Shown here: positions 24,547 through 31,354 of the stretch, one piece after another
Layout: the number at the start of each line of letters is the position of its first letter
Position numbering within the stretch: position 1 is the stretch's first letter
Origin: an uncultured bacterium
GTDB lineage: Bacteria > Bacillota > Clostridia > Lachnospirales > Lachnospiraceae
DNA: 47,213 bases
Direction: 5' to 3'
Assembly (NCBI GenBank): GCA_947651225.1
Contig: CANSYK010000023.1
Span: 1 to 47,213, forward strand
Program-made: the position numbers and the translations under genes
The notes under the pieces: model-generated
Databases searched by the model: none
Seen by the model: the letters and a program-made list of their open reading frames with translations, nothing else
Told to the model about the DNA's origin: nothing

Positions 24547-25089
24547 ATGAATAAGGAAATGAGAAATATTATAAACAATTTGACTCAAGATATTATAAGT
24601 TTATTTGACATCCAGATTCCCATCACAAATATGATAGATGTAGTGACAAAGTTAGGTGGAATAGTTATAGAAAGTGATGAGATAGGGTTGTATTCTGATG
24701 GATATATTGAAAAAAATTTGAGTAAATCAATTCAATCAGATTATAATTTTACTATTGTAATTCCCAGTAATCAGTCAGATAATCGACAAAATTTTACTAT
24801 TGCACATGAATTAGGTCATCTTTTTTTGCATATGGGCTATTATATTGATGAAGAACTTTGGTTATCTGATAATAATATGAGTTTTAACCGAATGGGACAT
24901 TCAGAAACAGAGTTACAGGCAAATGAATTTGCTGCAGCATTGCTTATGCCTAAGAAAGAGTACAAGAAGATTTTAGATAAAAACACAGTAGGGAATACTG
25001 CATATACTTCAAAAATAGCAGAATATTTTCACGTATCTGTAGATGCAGCATCTAATAGGGGAAAGTGGTTAGGATATTTAGCATGGTAG
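24547..25089 (+). CDS. ImmA/IrrE-family metallopeptidase
   Basis: 180 residues. The zinc-protease motif HELGH lies at about residues 86-90 in NFTIAHELGHLFLHMGYY. The third-ligand region ELQANEFAAALLMPKKEYKKIL is typical of the family, and the C-terminus is short and helical (VSVDAASNRGKWLGYLAW). ImmA/IrrE proteases cleave Xre-type repressors to induce mobile elements or stress genes. No Xre gene is adjacent, so the substrate may be elsewhere. GGGAGG precedes the ATG. Its stop overlaps the next start by seven bases, tying it to the cyclase-Nudix gene. Confidence 0.88.
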   Translation: MNKEMRNIINNLTQDIISLFDIQIPITNMIDVVTKLGGIVIESDEIGLYSDGYIEKNLSKSIQSDYNFTIVIPSNQSDNRQNFTIAHELGHLFLHMGYYIDEELWLSDNNMSFNRMGHSETELQANEFAAALLMPKKEYKKILDKNTVGNTAYTSKIAEYFHVSVDAASNRGKWLGYLAW

Positions 25090-26564
25090 ATAAGGAACCG
25101 ATTGTAAAACAAGAACTAATTAAATATAAGGAGATAGTTAACAATCAAAAAAAGAAGCAAACAGCACTTGAAGTGAAGTCAGATTCAACTGAGCCTGATG
25201 AGGTAATTTTAGATAGTGCTGTTTTGTTCTTTTCTTATGATATTGTAAATTCTTCTGCATACAAAACAATAAATTATTATGGATGGTCTATTGTATTACA
25301 TGAAATAATAAGAAAATTGCGTGATAAAGTGAAGGAAAAAATCACTAGAGCTGAGGTTTGGAGAGTTTTTGGAGATGAAGTTGTTTTTATAGTAACTATA
25401 TGTGATAATGATTCAGTTTTTGAATACATAGATTCCATATATGATATATTAATCTCTTTTTGTAATAGCATGGACGATGGAAAATTTTTTGAAGAAATAT
25501 CAGGATTAAGCCTACAGTCTGTAGGCTTAATGAAATTACAAAATGTAGTGTCGTTACAAGCCACTGCATGGATTGCTGCAGTAACAGATCGAAAAAGAAT
25601 TTCAGAATTGCATGAACCTATATGTGCAGAAAATATATACGAGGTTTTTGAAGAAAATAGGAATAACAGGTTTTATGAATTTATAGGACAGGATATAGAT
25701 GCAGGATTTAGGATATCAGAGCAAACAAGGGAAAAGAGATTGGCGCTAAGTTTTGAATTAGCTTGTATTTTATCCCATCAAAAACAATATACAAAAAGAT
25801 TACATATTGTTACATTCCGTTCTTTAAAAGGCGTATGGGGTGGCAATCTATATCCGATAATTTGGTATTATGACCAAGAGAAAAATGATAACCAAAAATT
25901 TATAAGAAGTTTTCCATTTGATGCTGTTGAGAAAGATGAAATATATAAGGAGTTTTTTGGAAAGAAAATATTTCCAGAATATATGTATCGGGATACTAAG
26001 TCAGCTTTAAAGAAAATATTATCTGATAGAAAAATGCAATATAAAATAGATCATATAACAAAAATAATAGAAGTAAACAATAGAACGGAATCATTTTTAA
26101 ATGATTCTCGTTTAGAATTACATTGTGTGGCTGTTTGCTTTGATCATGATAATAAAGTGCTTGTTGCAAAACGTTATAATAGAAAATATTTAGATAATTG
26201 TTGGGAATGTGGATGCGCACAGGCTAATGCAAAAAAAACTCTTATTGAGAGTTTGCAAAATGAATATAATAAGGATTTTGGAATTGTAATAGAACCTATT
26301 GTATATGAAGATAGGATTGATAAGGAGCCTGTGCCGGTTGCTATGTATAAGATTGAAAAGGAAGAGGAATTGCATAAGGGAGTAATTGTTTTAGCAAAAA
26401 TACTACAAGGAAAAGTAGTTATAGACAAGGGAAAACATTCAGAATATCGAATGATAACAGAGGATGAAGTTGAATCTTTGGATAAGGAAGAATGTGTTCC
26501 TGATTTAAAAAATACTCTAAAATTGGCATTTAGTAGATATAAAGAATGGGGGAATATTAAATGA
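25083..26564 (+). CDS. Class III nucleotide-cyclase-like protein fused to a Nudix-like domain (candidate Pycsar cyclase)
   Basis: 493 residues. From about residue 45: SAVLFFSYDIVNSSAYKTI, a first strand with metal-binding Asp53, and EVWRVFGDEVVFIV with Asp98-Glu99, the two carboxylate positions of class III/GGDEF-like cyclases. FIGQDIDAGFRISEQTREKRLALSFELACIL is the block where cyclases place their substrate loop. Residues ~343-480 read as a Nudix fold (LELHCVAVCFDHDNKVLVAKRYN ... ESLQNEYNKDFGI). The box is degenerate (NEYNKDFG for REuxEExG), so it may bind rather than hydrolyse nucleotides. The next gene, overlapping by four bases, encodes a membrane protein like Pycsar effectors. Substrate (CTP/UTP) unknown. 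Confidence 0.6.
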   Translation: MVDKEPIVKQELIKYKEIVNNQKKKQTALEVKSDSTEPDEVILDSAVLFFSYDIVNSSAYKTINYYGWSIVLHEIIRKLRDKVKEKITRAEVWRVFGDEVVFIVTICDNDSVFEYIDSIYDILISFCNSMDDGKFFEEISGLSLQSVGLMKLQNVVSLQATAWIAAVTDRKRISELHEPICAENIYEVFEENRNNRFYEFIGQDIDAGFRISEQTREKRLALSFELACILSHQKQYTKRLHIVTFRSLKGVWGGNLYPIIWYYDQEKNDNQKFIRSFPFDAVEKDEIYKEFFGKKIFPEYMYRDTKSALKKILSDRKMQYKIDHITKIIEVNNRTESFLNDSRLELHCVAVCFDHDNKVLVAKRYNRKYLDNCWECGCAQANAKKTLIESLQNEYNKDFGIVIEPIVYEDRIDKEPVPVAMYKIEKEEELHKGVIVLAKILQGKVVIDKGKHSEYRMITEDEVESLDKEECVPDLKNTLKLAFSRYKEWGNIK

Positions 26565-27076
26565 CAGATAAGGAAGATAGGGTAAAATTTTATGAAAAAT
26601 CTTTAGATAGAGTAAATTATTGGCTTCAATTTGCCGAAACAAAACACGCTGCGTTAATAGCTTTTCTTATTGCAATTTTGGCAGTAGTATATAGTGGAAA
26701 TAGTATTACAAATATTTGGTATCGAACAATATTAACAGTAGGATATGCTATATCATTAGCAATTTCAATGTTTTCATTTATACCAATATATAAATTTGAC
26801 ATTAATATTAAAGCAGGAGAATATTTAGAAAAAGATAATATAATATTTTGGGGAGATATAAGTAAATACTCATTATCTGATTATATAAAAAAGGTAAACA
26901 ATGATATTTTTTCAATAGATAATACGAATTGTTCTAAAGAGGAAAAATTATTTTCAGAAGAGATTATTATTAATTCAAGAATAGCAAATAGAAAATATTT
27001 ACTATTTAAGTACGCATTATATATAGCAATATTTTTTACTATTTTATTTCCAATATTTTTGATTATTATTGCTTGA
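26561..27076 (+). CDS. Small membrane protein, candidate Pycsar effector (PycTM-like)
   Basis: 171 residues. N-terminal amphipathic part YEKSLDRVNYWLQFAETKH leads into membrane segments at about 29-45 (AALIAFLIAILAVVYS) and 52-74 (YRTILTVGYAISLAISMFSFIPI). A ~70-residue cytoplasmic stretch and a last hydrophobic segment at 148-171 follow. The opening W-h-x-F-A-E-T-K pattern before the first helix resembles the Pycsar effector transmembrane family; a SLATT-type effector is the alternative. ATGA overlap with the cyclase gene implies translational coupling. In known systems a cyclic nucleotide triggers the membrane protein to disrupt the membrane of infected cells. Confidence 0.6.
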   Translation: MTDKEDRVKFYEKSLDRVNYWLQFAETKHAALIAFLIAILAVVYSGNSITNIWYRTILTVGYAISLAISMFSFIPIYKFDINIKAGEYLEKDNIIFWGDISKYSLSDYIKKVNNDIFSIDNTNCSKEEKLFSEEIIINSRIANRKYLLFKYALYIAIFFTILFPIFLIIIA

Positions 27077-27174
27077 GTAATAAATCAAGGTCTGCATTAA
27101 GTAGGAGCAACCAGTTTTTGATAAATTTGTCAATTTATTATTCTCTTGATGATAAACAGGAATATATTACAATA

Positions 27175-27246
27175 TTAACGCTAAAGTACAATTTTTGTCC
27201 TTTAGCGTTAAAAAAGAACCGTCTACTTATTAAGTGACGGTTCTTT
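27175..27246 (+). terminator. Tandem hairpins ending the cyclase operon
   Basis: TTAACGCTAAAG/CTTTAGCGTTAA (27175-27211) runs directly into AAAGAACCGTC/GACGGTTCTTT (27213-27246). Two perfect stems back to back make a strong, probably bidirectional stop. Confidence 0.65.
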
Positions 27247-27251
27247 GAATT

Positions 27252-27556
27252 TATTCTAAAGTATCACAAGCTATATAATTTATAAATTCACCTTTAGAGA
27301 GTGGAATGTTAGATTCTTTGGAAGGGGAAGGGATTTCCCGGCCATCTTTTTCGTAACCATAGAGGACAAGTGCCAGGACATCTTCTGCCATGTTAAGTCC
27401 ATCAATCATATCATCACCACAGGTATAGCAGACTTCCAAATCTGGAAATTTGATGGAAAAGCCACCATCATCTTCAGGAGTGAAAATTGCCTGTTAGTTA
27501 TTGGGCTAAACCATATGTCATGGCTTCGTCCGTGACGGATAAGATAACAGCTATTT
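27252..27556 (-). pseudogene. Duplicated hicB-hicA remnant (direct repeat)
   Basis: 27252-27491 repeats 23888-24127 (part of hicB) with no length change and few substitutions; 27491-27551 repeats 24273-24333 (part of hicA). The joint lies in TGAAAATTGCC, present in both genes (24117-24127 and 24263-24273). The copy has therefore lost the 146 bases between two short direct repeats. It cannot make a toxin or antitoxin. It leaves the protease-cyclase-effector operon bracketed by 240-base direct repeats. Confidence 0.9.
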
Positions 27557-27689
27557 GAATTGATATATGATGCGGAAACTTTGAACATAAATTATTTTTT
27601 TATGTGACTAATGAATCTGGGTTAATTGGTAATGACCAGGAATTTCCAAGCTATCAATAGTACATGGAACGTGAAAGAAGGTGATGGGT

Positions 27690-27905
27690 ATGGAAAGTAA
27701 AGCTTTACAATTGTTAGAAGAAAATGACATGAAACTGGGTGAAAAAGAAACTCTTTTGCAACATTTGGCTTGTGCAAAGAAAATGGCGTTGGATAAGGTT
27801 ACAAGGATTTGGAGGGATAGTGGTAAAGTCCTGTGTGTGGAATATGGCGATGCCTGTTGGTTTCACTACGACGGACAAGGGAGTGGTATTGATGATGGTA
27901 AATAA
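27690..27905 (+). CDS. Unrecognised small protein
   Basis: 71 residues, MESKALQLLEENDMKLGEKE ... KVLCVEYGDACWFHYDGQGSGIDDGK. The first half is helical and charged, the end contains a WFHYD motif. AGAAGGTGAT precedes ATG 27690; ATG 27684 is an alternative. Family not recognised. As one of few small intact genes of the element it could be an accessory such as a recombination directionality factor, which is speculation. Confidence 0.5.
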   Translation: MESKALQLLEENDMKLGEKETLLQHLACAKKMALDKVTRIWRDSGKVLCVEYGDACWFHYDGQGSGIDDGK

Positions 27906-27984
27906 TAGATGTTGAGGCTGTAAGGAACTCATAACATAATTAACTCATATACTGAATTAAATGAATCAGAAAGGCGGAGGAGTT

Positions 27985-28155
27985 ATGGCTAAAACAGAAG
28001 TAAAAAAAGGAAATATTGTTTTAGATACATATATAGACAACTGCCATCTTCTGGTTAACGATGCTTATATTCTTACAGATGAAAAGGAGATACAGAAGCA
28101 GCTAAAAAGAGCTGGGGAAATTATATGGAATGGTATTCCAAAAGTAAAAAAATAG
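27985..28155 (+). CDS. Unrecognised small basic protein
   Basis: 56 residues, MAKTEVKKGNIVLDTYIDNC ... QKQLKRAGEIIWNGIPKVKK, net basic. A strong GGAGGAG site precedes ATG 27985. The family is not recognised. It is followed by an AT-rich gap and a 15-base hairpin. A nucleic-acid-binding or directionality role is possible but unproven. Confidence 0.55.
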   Translation: MAKTEVKKGNIVLDTYIDNCHLLVNDAYILTDEKEIQKQLKRAGEIIWNGIPKVKK

Positions 28156-28261
28156 AATTTTGCTGTGCTATCGGCATGACGGGCAATTATTCCCACCCTA
28201 TTATATATACCCCCTGTATAGTGTTAATTGTTGAATATAAGGTATCTCTTGCGTTTTGGCT

Positions 28262-28298
28262 TTATAGTAAACGCATGTATTTTATGCGTTTACTATAA
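28262..28298. repeat. TTATAGTAAACGCAT hairpin, copy 1
   Basis: TTATAGTAAACGCAT and ATGCGTTTACTATAA are perfect 15-base arms around seven bases. It overlaps the stop codon of the PNPOx gene on the minus strand and may act as its terminator. A related hairpin (ATAGTAAACG...CGTTTACTAT) is at 29842-29891. Confidence 0.7.
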
Positions 28299-28718
28299 GT
28301 CCTCAATATCAAAGCTTTCTGTTTTCAAATCACAATAATGTCTGCCCTTTATTGCAGTAAATTTTAATACACAGTAATCTGGATCAGTTACGCCCTGCTT
28401 ATAATACATGGTATCCCCAGTACGCCAAATTTCTTGCTTTGTTTTATCGTCCTGCAAGACTTCCATTGTACCAGTTAGCATAATGCCCTCATATTTGAAG
28501 CGTCCCTTGCTGAAAAAATAAATACTTGCCTTTGGATTTTTTATAAACTGTTGCGAGCGCATAGCGGATGTATTCGTTGTAAAATAAAAACAATTTCCCT
28601 CAATCTTGCGTGGTACAAACATTGCTTTTATATTAGGGAAACCATCTTCATCTACGGAAGCAATAAATGATATTTTTTGTTTTTTAATAAATTCAATAAT
28701 ATGTTCTCTTGTTTTCAT
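28293..28718 (-). CDS. Pyridoxamine 5'-phosphate oxidase-family (split-barrel flavin) protein
   Basis: 141 residues with the short split-barrel layout: KTREHIIEFIKKQKISFIASVDEDGFPNIKAMFVPRKIEGNCFYFTTNTSAMRSQQFIKNPKASIYFF. In the family, SVDEDGFPN and the TNTSAMRSQQ block contact FMN. Probably a small flavin- or F420-type binding oxidoreductase. It is downstream of a MarR regulator in the same operon (gap 27 bases), a common detoxification arrangement. AGGAGGATAATTTCC precedes the start. Confidence 0.85.
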   Translation of the reverse strand: MKTREHIIEFIKKQKISFIASVDEDGFPNIKAMFVPRKIEGNCFYFTTNTSAMRSQQFIKNPKASIYFFSKGRFKYEGIMLTGTMEVLQDDKTKQEIWRTGDTMYYKQGVTDPDYCVLKFTAIKGRHYCDLKTESFDIEDL

Positions 28719-28745
28719 TGGAAATTATCCTCCTCATAAAAATTA

Positions 28746-29192
28746 TTAGTTTGTATGTAGATTTTCAATCAAGGTTTTAAGTATTCGGGCAAGATACCAT
28801 TCAAATTGTCTTTGCTCTTCTTCTGAAAAGCCTTGATAGAATAATACATTCATCTGCTGAGATACCATTTCATATTTTTCCTGTAAAGATTTTGCATACT
28901 CAGTGAGTGACACAATCATTTGTCGGCGATTGTGTGGGTTAATATTTCTTTCTACAATTCCCTTATTTACCATTCCATTTATTACAACAGATACAGTATT
29001 TTTTGCAAGAGAGGTTTTTTCACTTATTTCACTAATCGTAAGATTATCTGTTTTCCATAGAATAAATAAAATTCGTCCCTGCCCACCACTTATTTCAATA
29101 CCGTTTTCAAGTAGTAACCGTTCAAAAATCCTATCTTGAAGTTGTTTAATTTGTGTAATATAAAATCCACCTTTCGTTTCCAAATATGTCAC
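28746..29192 (-). CDS. MarR-family transcriptional regulator
   Basis: 148 residues, winged helix at about 35-105 (ISGGQGRILFILWKTDNLTISEISEKTSLAKNTVSVVINGMVNKGIVERNINPHNRRQMIVSLTEYAKS), with flanking dimer helices. It likely represses its own operon with the PNPOx gene through the palindrome at 29213-29224. The ligand is unknown. Confidence 0.9.
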   Translation of the reverse strand: MTYLETKGGFYITQIKQLQDRIFERLLLENGIEISGGQGRILFILWKTDNLTISEISEKTSLAKNTVSVVINGMVNKGIVERNINPHNRRQMIVSLTEYAKSLQEKYEMVSQQMNVLFYQGFSEEEQRQFEWYLARILKTLIENLHTN

Positions 29193-29204
29193 CTCAATTC
29201 CTAT

Positions 29205-29228
29205 TAGAACATTTCTATATAGAACATT
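29205..29228 (-). promoter_or_regulatory. Probable MarR operator
   Basis: The perfect palindrome TTCTATATAGAA (29213-29224) lies 21 bases upstream of the MarR start. TAGAACATT occurs twice around it (29205 and 29220). Confidence 0.5.
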
Positions 29229-29301
29229 ATAATAAATAAACTTTGGAAAATCAATCTCTAAATTTAAATGTTTCCAAATATTTCAACTTTATATAAAACT
29301 T

Positions 29302-29372
29302 TGTTACTATTCATGGCTGATTTTAGAAAATAATCACCCTCTTACGTGCAAGCACGACAAGTTTGACTATTT
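29302..29372. repeat. Truncated copy of the GTTACTATTCA insertion family
   Basis: TGTTACTATTCATGGCTG is followed by the same TTTTAGAAAATAATCACCCT and CTTACGTGCAAGCACGAC stretch found inside 31791-31987. The right inverted end is missing. The rest of the 29225-29506 gap shows only AT-rich sequence and a doubtful short plus-strand frame. Confidence 0.65.
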
Positions 29373-29506
29373 CGGCGAGGTAAGTATTTAGCCTGCCATT
29401 TGTGGGAAGATTGATTTCATATGCAACAACTCTTTTTCTGTATGGTTTGGTTTCTGCGGGGCATCTGCAAGCAATGTATCAGCAGATTTATGTAATCCAG
29501 GACAAA

Positions 29507-29674
29507 TTACTTGTCCTGGCCGGGATTGACAGGGTAGCCATTCCCTTGTGCATCTGTTGTGATTTCATTCAGATGTTCGTTTTTTGTTTTATGCTCCTTC
29601 TTTAAGGTGGTGCTTCCTTCCCAGACACCTTTCGGGGCAGTGTGGATTGGTTTGTCTTTTTCTGCTTGCTTCAT
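29507..29674 (-). CDS. Small hydrophilic protein
   Basis: 55 residues, MKQAEKDKPIHTAPKGVWEG ... DAQGNGYPVNPGQDK, strongly polar and probably disordered. A clear GGGAGG site lies six bases before ATG 29674, the main support for a real gene. Family not recognised. Confidence 0.5.
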   Translation of the reverse strand: MKQAEKDKPIHTAPKGVWEGSTTLKKEHKTKNEHLNEITTDAQGNGYPVNPGQDK

Positions 29675-29702
29675 AGATACCTCCCAATAATTTGATTCAT
29701 TT

Positions 29703-29900
29703 AGGAACTGTAAATAAATTAAATGAACAAGTTGTGAAGAATGTTTTTCCGGGTGCAAAGAAAAAAACGTAGGCGTAGTGAGCTACGGCGAGGCTTTTTG
29801 ATGCTGCAATCGAAAAAACAGGCAGACAAGTTGTTTCATTTAAATATAGTAAACGCATAAAACGCAAGCGTTTTTTTCGTTTACTATATTTACAGATCCT
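29703..29900. repeat. MITE-like element of about 200 bases
   Basis: Ends AGGAACTGTAAATA and TATTTACAGATCCT are inverted with one mismatch. Inside are further inverted parts (TTAAATGAACAA against TTGTTTCATTTAA) and the second TAGTAAACG hairpin (29842-29891). No coding sequence is evident between 29675 and 30050. Confidence 0.55.
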
Positions 29901-30050
29901 TAGTATAACCAGAAAATAAAAAAATATGAGGAAAGGGACAAAACTTTGGAAGGCTGGCATAAAGCATATAAAAACGAACAGGAAGAGAAAGGGTTAAAGC
30001 GGACAAAAGTAATCTGGATGAATTGCCAGATAGGGCATATATATAAGATT

Positions 30051-30329
30051 TTATTTAGGTTTCATCACCCAGCGGTTATCTGCAGGAAAAAATGTCATAT
30101 TAATTTCCGTCAGATATCCTTCTAGTTCTGCAGTACATTCAAACCGGAAAAAATTAAATTTCTTTTCACACCAATGTACAGAAGTAATTTTAATTGTTTT
30201 ATCATCATACTGGAAATAAAGGGGCTGTACGCCGCCCTTTGCACTAAAAGATGCGATTACAGGTACAATAAAGTTTGGTTCTTTATCCATGTCAAAGGAT
30301 GATTCTTTTGGAGGTGTATAAAATGGCAT
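30051..30329 (-). CDS. Unrecognised small protein
   Basis: 92 residues, MPFYTPPKESSFDMDKEPNF ... ITSVHWCEKKFNFFRFECTAELEGYLTEINMTFFPADNRWVMKPK. Predicted mainly beta-stranded, a single compact domain. An AAAGGAG site precedes the ATG. I recognise no family. It is the last intact gene before the decayed right end of the element. Confidence 0.55.
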   Translation of the reverse strand: MPFYTPPKESSFDMDKEPNFIVPVIASFSAKGGVQPLYFQYDDKTIKITSVHWCEKKFNFFRFECTAELEGYLTEINMTFFPADNRWVMKPK

Positions 30330-30530
30330 GGGCGGCAGCTCCTTTCGAGATGATAAATAAATTATAGGAAAATGCAGTTACAAAATCAACGGACAATATA
30401 TGGTAAAAAAATAACAAGGAAGGAAATTTAAGAAATTGGAGGAAGCCGGGTTTCGTTTCAAGGAACATGGAGGGAACCATGATACATATAAACGGGGAAG
30501 TGATACAGAACTGGTTCCTAGAGCGTGTTT

Positions 30531-30697
30531 GAAAATTCATTCCAGGAACTTTCAGTTCCTTACAATCTGCACTCCCCACTTTGCGCTATATTTGACTCAA
30601 ATTTAGTCAATGTAGCCCGCTACACCTCCTAAATTTGAGCCAAATCTCCCACAAAGTGTGAAGCACATCTTGTAAAAAGCAATTTTCAAACACGCTC
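30531..30697. mobile_element. MITE 1 (TA-flanked, 167 bases)
   Basis: Inverted ends GAGCGTGTTTGAAAATT and AATTTTCAAACACGCTC are perfect and flanked by TA on each side. The interior folds back on itself (TTTGACTCAAATTTAG against CTAAATTTGAGCCAAA). Non-coding. TA duplication is the habit of Tc1/mariner-IS630 transposases. Confidence 0.85.
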
Positions 30698-30699
30698 TA

Positions 30700-30858
30700 G
30701 TACAGTGTTGCATTAATTTTGAAGTAATAGGTGCTTGATATTTGTGTCAGGACAAGGCGGAGGAAGGAGGCAATGCGGTGGCATTGTTGACTGACGACAA
30801 CGCTGTACTGGCGCAAAGAGCAGGCACATATTACTCGATTATTAATGCAACACTGTAC
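30700..30858. mobile_element. MITE 2 (TA-flanked, 159 bases)
   Basis: Inverted ends GTACAGTGTTGCATTAAT and ATTAATGCAACACTGTAC are perfect and flanked by TA (30698-30699 and 30859-30860). Its left TA is the right TA of MITE 1, so one element inserted exactly at the other's boundary. Non-coding. Confidence 0.85.
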
Positions 30859-30957
30859 TAGGCATAAGGAGATAAATGAGAATACAGCAAAAAGGATATT
30901 AAGGAAGTGGGGATTGAAGTAACCCCTGCCGTTTCCCAATTACTGTTAACAGAAAGG

Positions 30958-31227
30958 AATTGACTTTGAAGATGACGGGAAGGAACTTCCGGTACCTTCG
31001 GATTATGAAACAGTGATAAACAAGGCGAAAGAAGATACAGAGATTTTTGACTATACAAAAGGAATGCTGACATTAGTGGATGTAGATTTTACAGCATACC
31101 GTAAGAAAGTTTATAATAGAGCGGTTAAGAAGAATTGTACCATTCCATATTGGATGAGCGTTGAAGCAGAAAAAGAAGGAATTAGCTTTTCAAAGGGCGA
31201 GATGTGCAGGGGAAAGAGAAAGTCAAT
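30958..31227 (+). pseudogene. Second hicB antitoxin gene, remnant
   Basis: FEDDGKELPVPSDYETVINKAKEDTEIFDYTKGMLTLVDVDFTAYRKKVYNRAVKKNCTIPYWMSVEAEKEGISFSK matches the second half of a HicB with its ribbon-helix-helix part. The N-terminal ~45 residues are missing after the hicA stop. The C-terminus drifts to an unrelated tail and is hit by the 58-base insertion at 31228. Confidence 0.8.
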
Positions 31228-31285
31228 TGTTATTATTCACGGCGATTCTAAGCGTCATGCGAAAAACCATCCGTGAATAGTAACA
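31228..31285. mobile_element. 58-base MITE of the GTTACTATTCACGG family
   Basis: Ends TGTTATTATTCACGG and CCGTGAATAGTAACA are inverted with one mismatch. Flanks GTCAAT (31222-31227) and GTCAAT (31286-31291) are an exact six-base target duplication. The same length is found at 34586-34643. Confidence 0.85.
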
Positions 31286-31339
31286 GTCAATCTATTATTG
31301 CAGAATGATATAAGAAAAAATATTTACCTATGACCTACA

Positions 31340-31354
31340 TGGGGATATACTTAT
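31340..31354 (+). other. Right attachment site (attR core)
   Basis: TGGGGATATAC then T and TAT, matching attL at 22027. Codons read W-G-Y-T-Y directly into GPPMAVAPINKVRQ of the hydrolase. The preceding bases TATGACCTA also resemble the TGACATA before attL. Confidence 0.8.

Larger units (their letters stand above)
30406..30922 (+). pseudogene. Second hicA toxin gene, split by two MITEs
   Basis: KKLEEAGFRFKEHGGNHDTYKRGSDTELVP is readable to 30530. After the two insertions RHKEINENTAKRILRKWGLK resumes at 30861 and stops with TAA at 30920. Removing both insertions with one TA each restores GTTCCTAGGCATAAGG and a continuous HicA C-terminus (PRHKEINEN). A further shift lies near the start (TRKEI then KKLEE). 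The gene was thus a HicA of a different subtype from the one at 24191. Confidence 0.85.
22038..31350. mobile_element. Skin-like intervening element inserted in the GH18 spore hydrolase gene
   Basis: About 9.3 kb bounded by the shared core TGGGGATATAC. A large serine recombinase is at the left edge, the normal place in serine-integrase elements and in the B. subtilis skin element. Cargo: HicAB, ImmA/IrrE + cyclase-Nudix + membrane protein operon, two small genes, PNPOx and MarR, two further small genes, and a decayed HicAB. No phage structural or conjugation genes remain. Removing it restores an uninterrupted 377-codon hydrolase. Whether excision is developmentally controlled is inference from the target gene class. 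Confidence 0.85.

Noticed and set aside
28262-28298. Calling the TTATAGTAAACGCAT hairpin the end of the mobile element
   Set aside because: It lies well inside the element; the hydrolase reading frame fixes the true boundaries at 22027-22037 and 31340-31350.
29402-29605. Short plus-strand frame beginning MGRLISYATTLFLYGLVSAG
   Set aside because: No ribosome site, no recognisable family, and it overlaps a better-supported minus-strand gene with a GGGAGG site.
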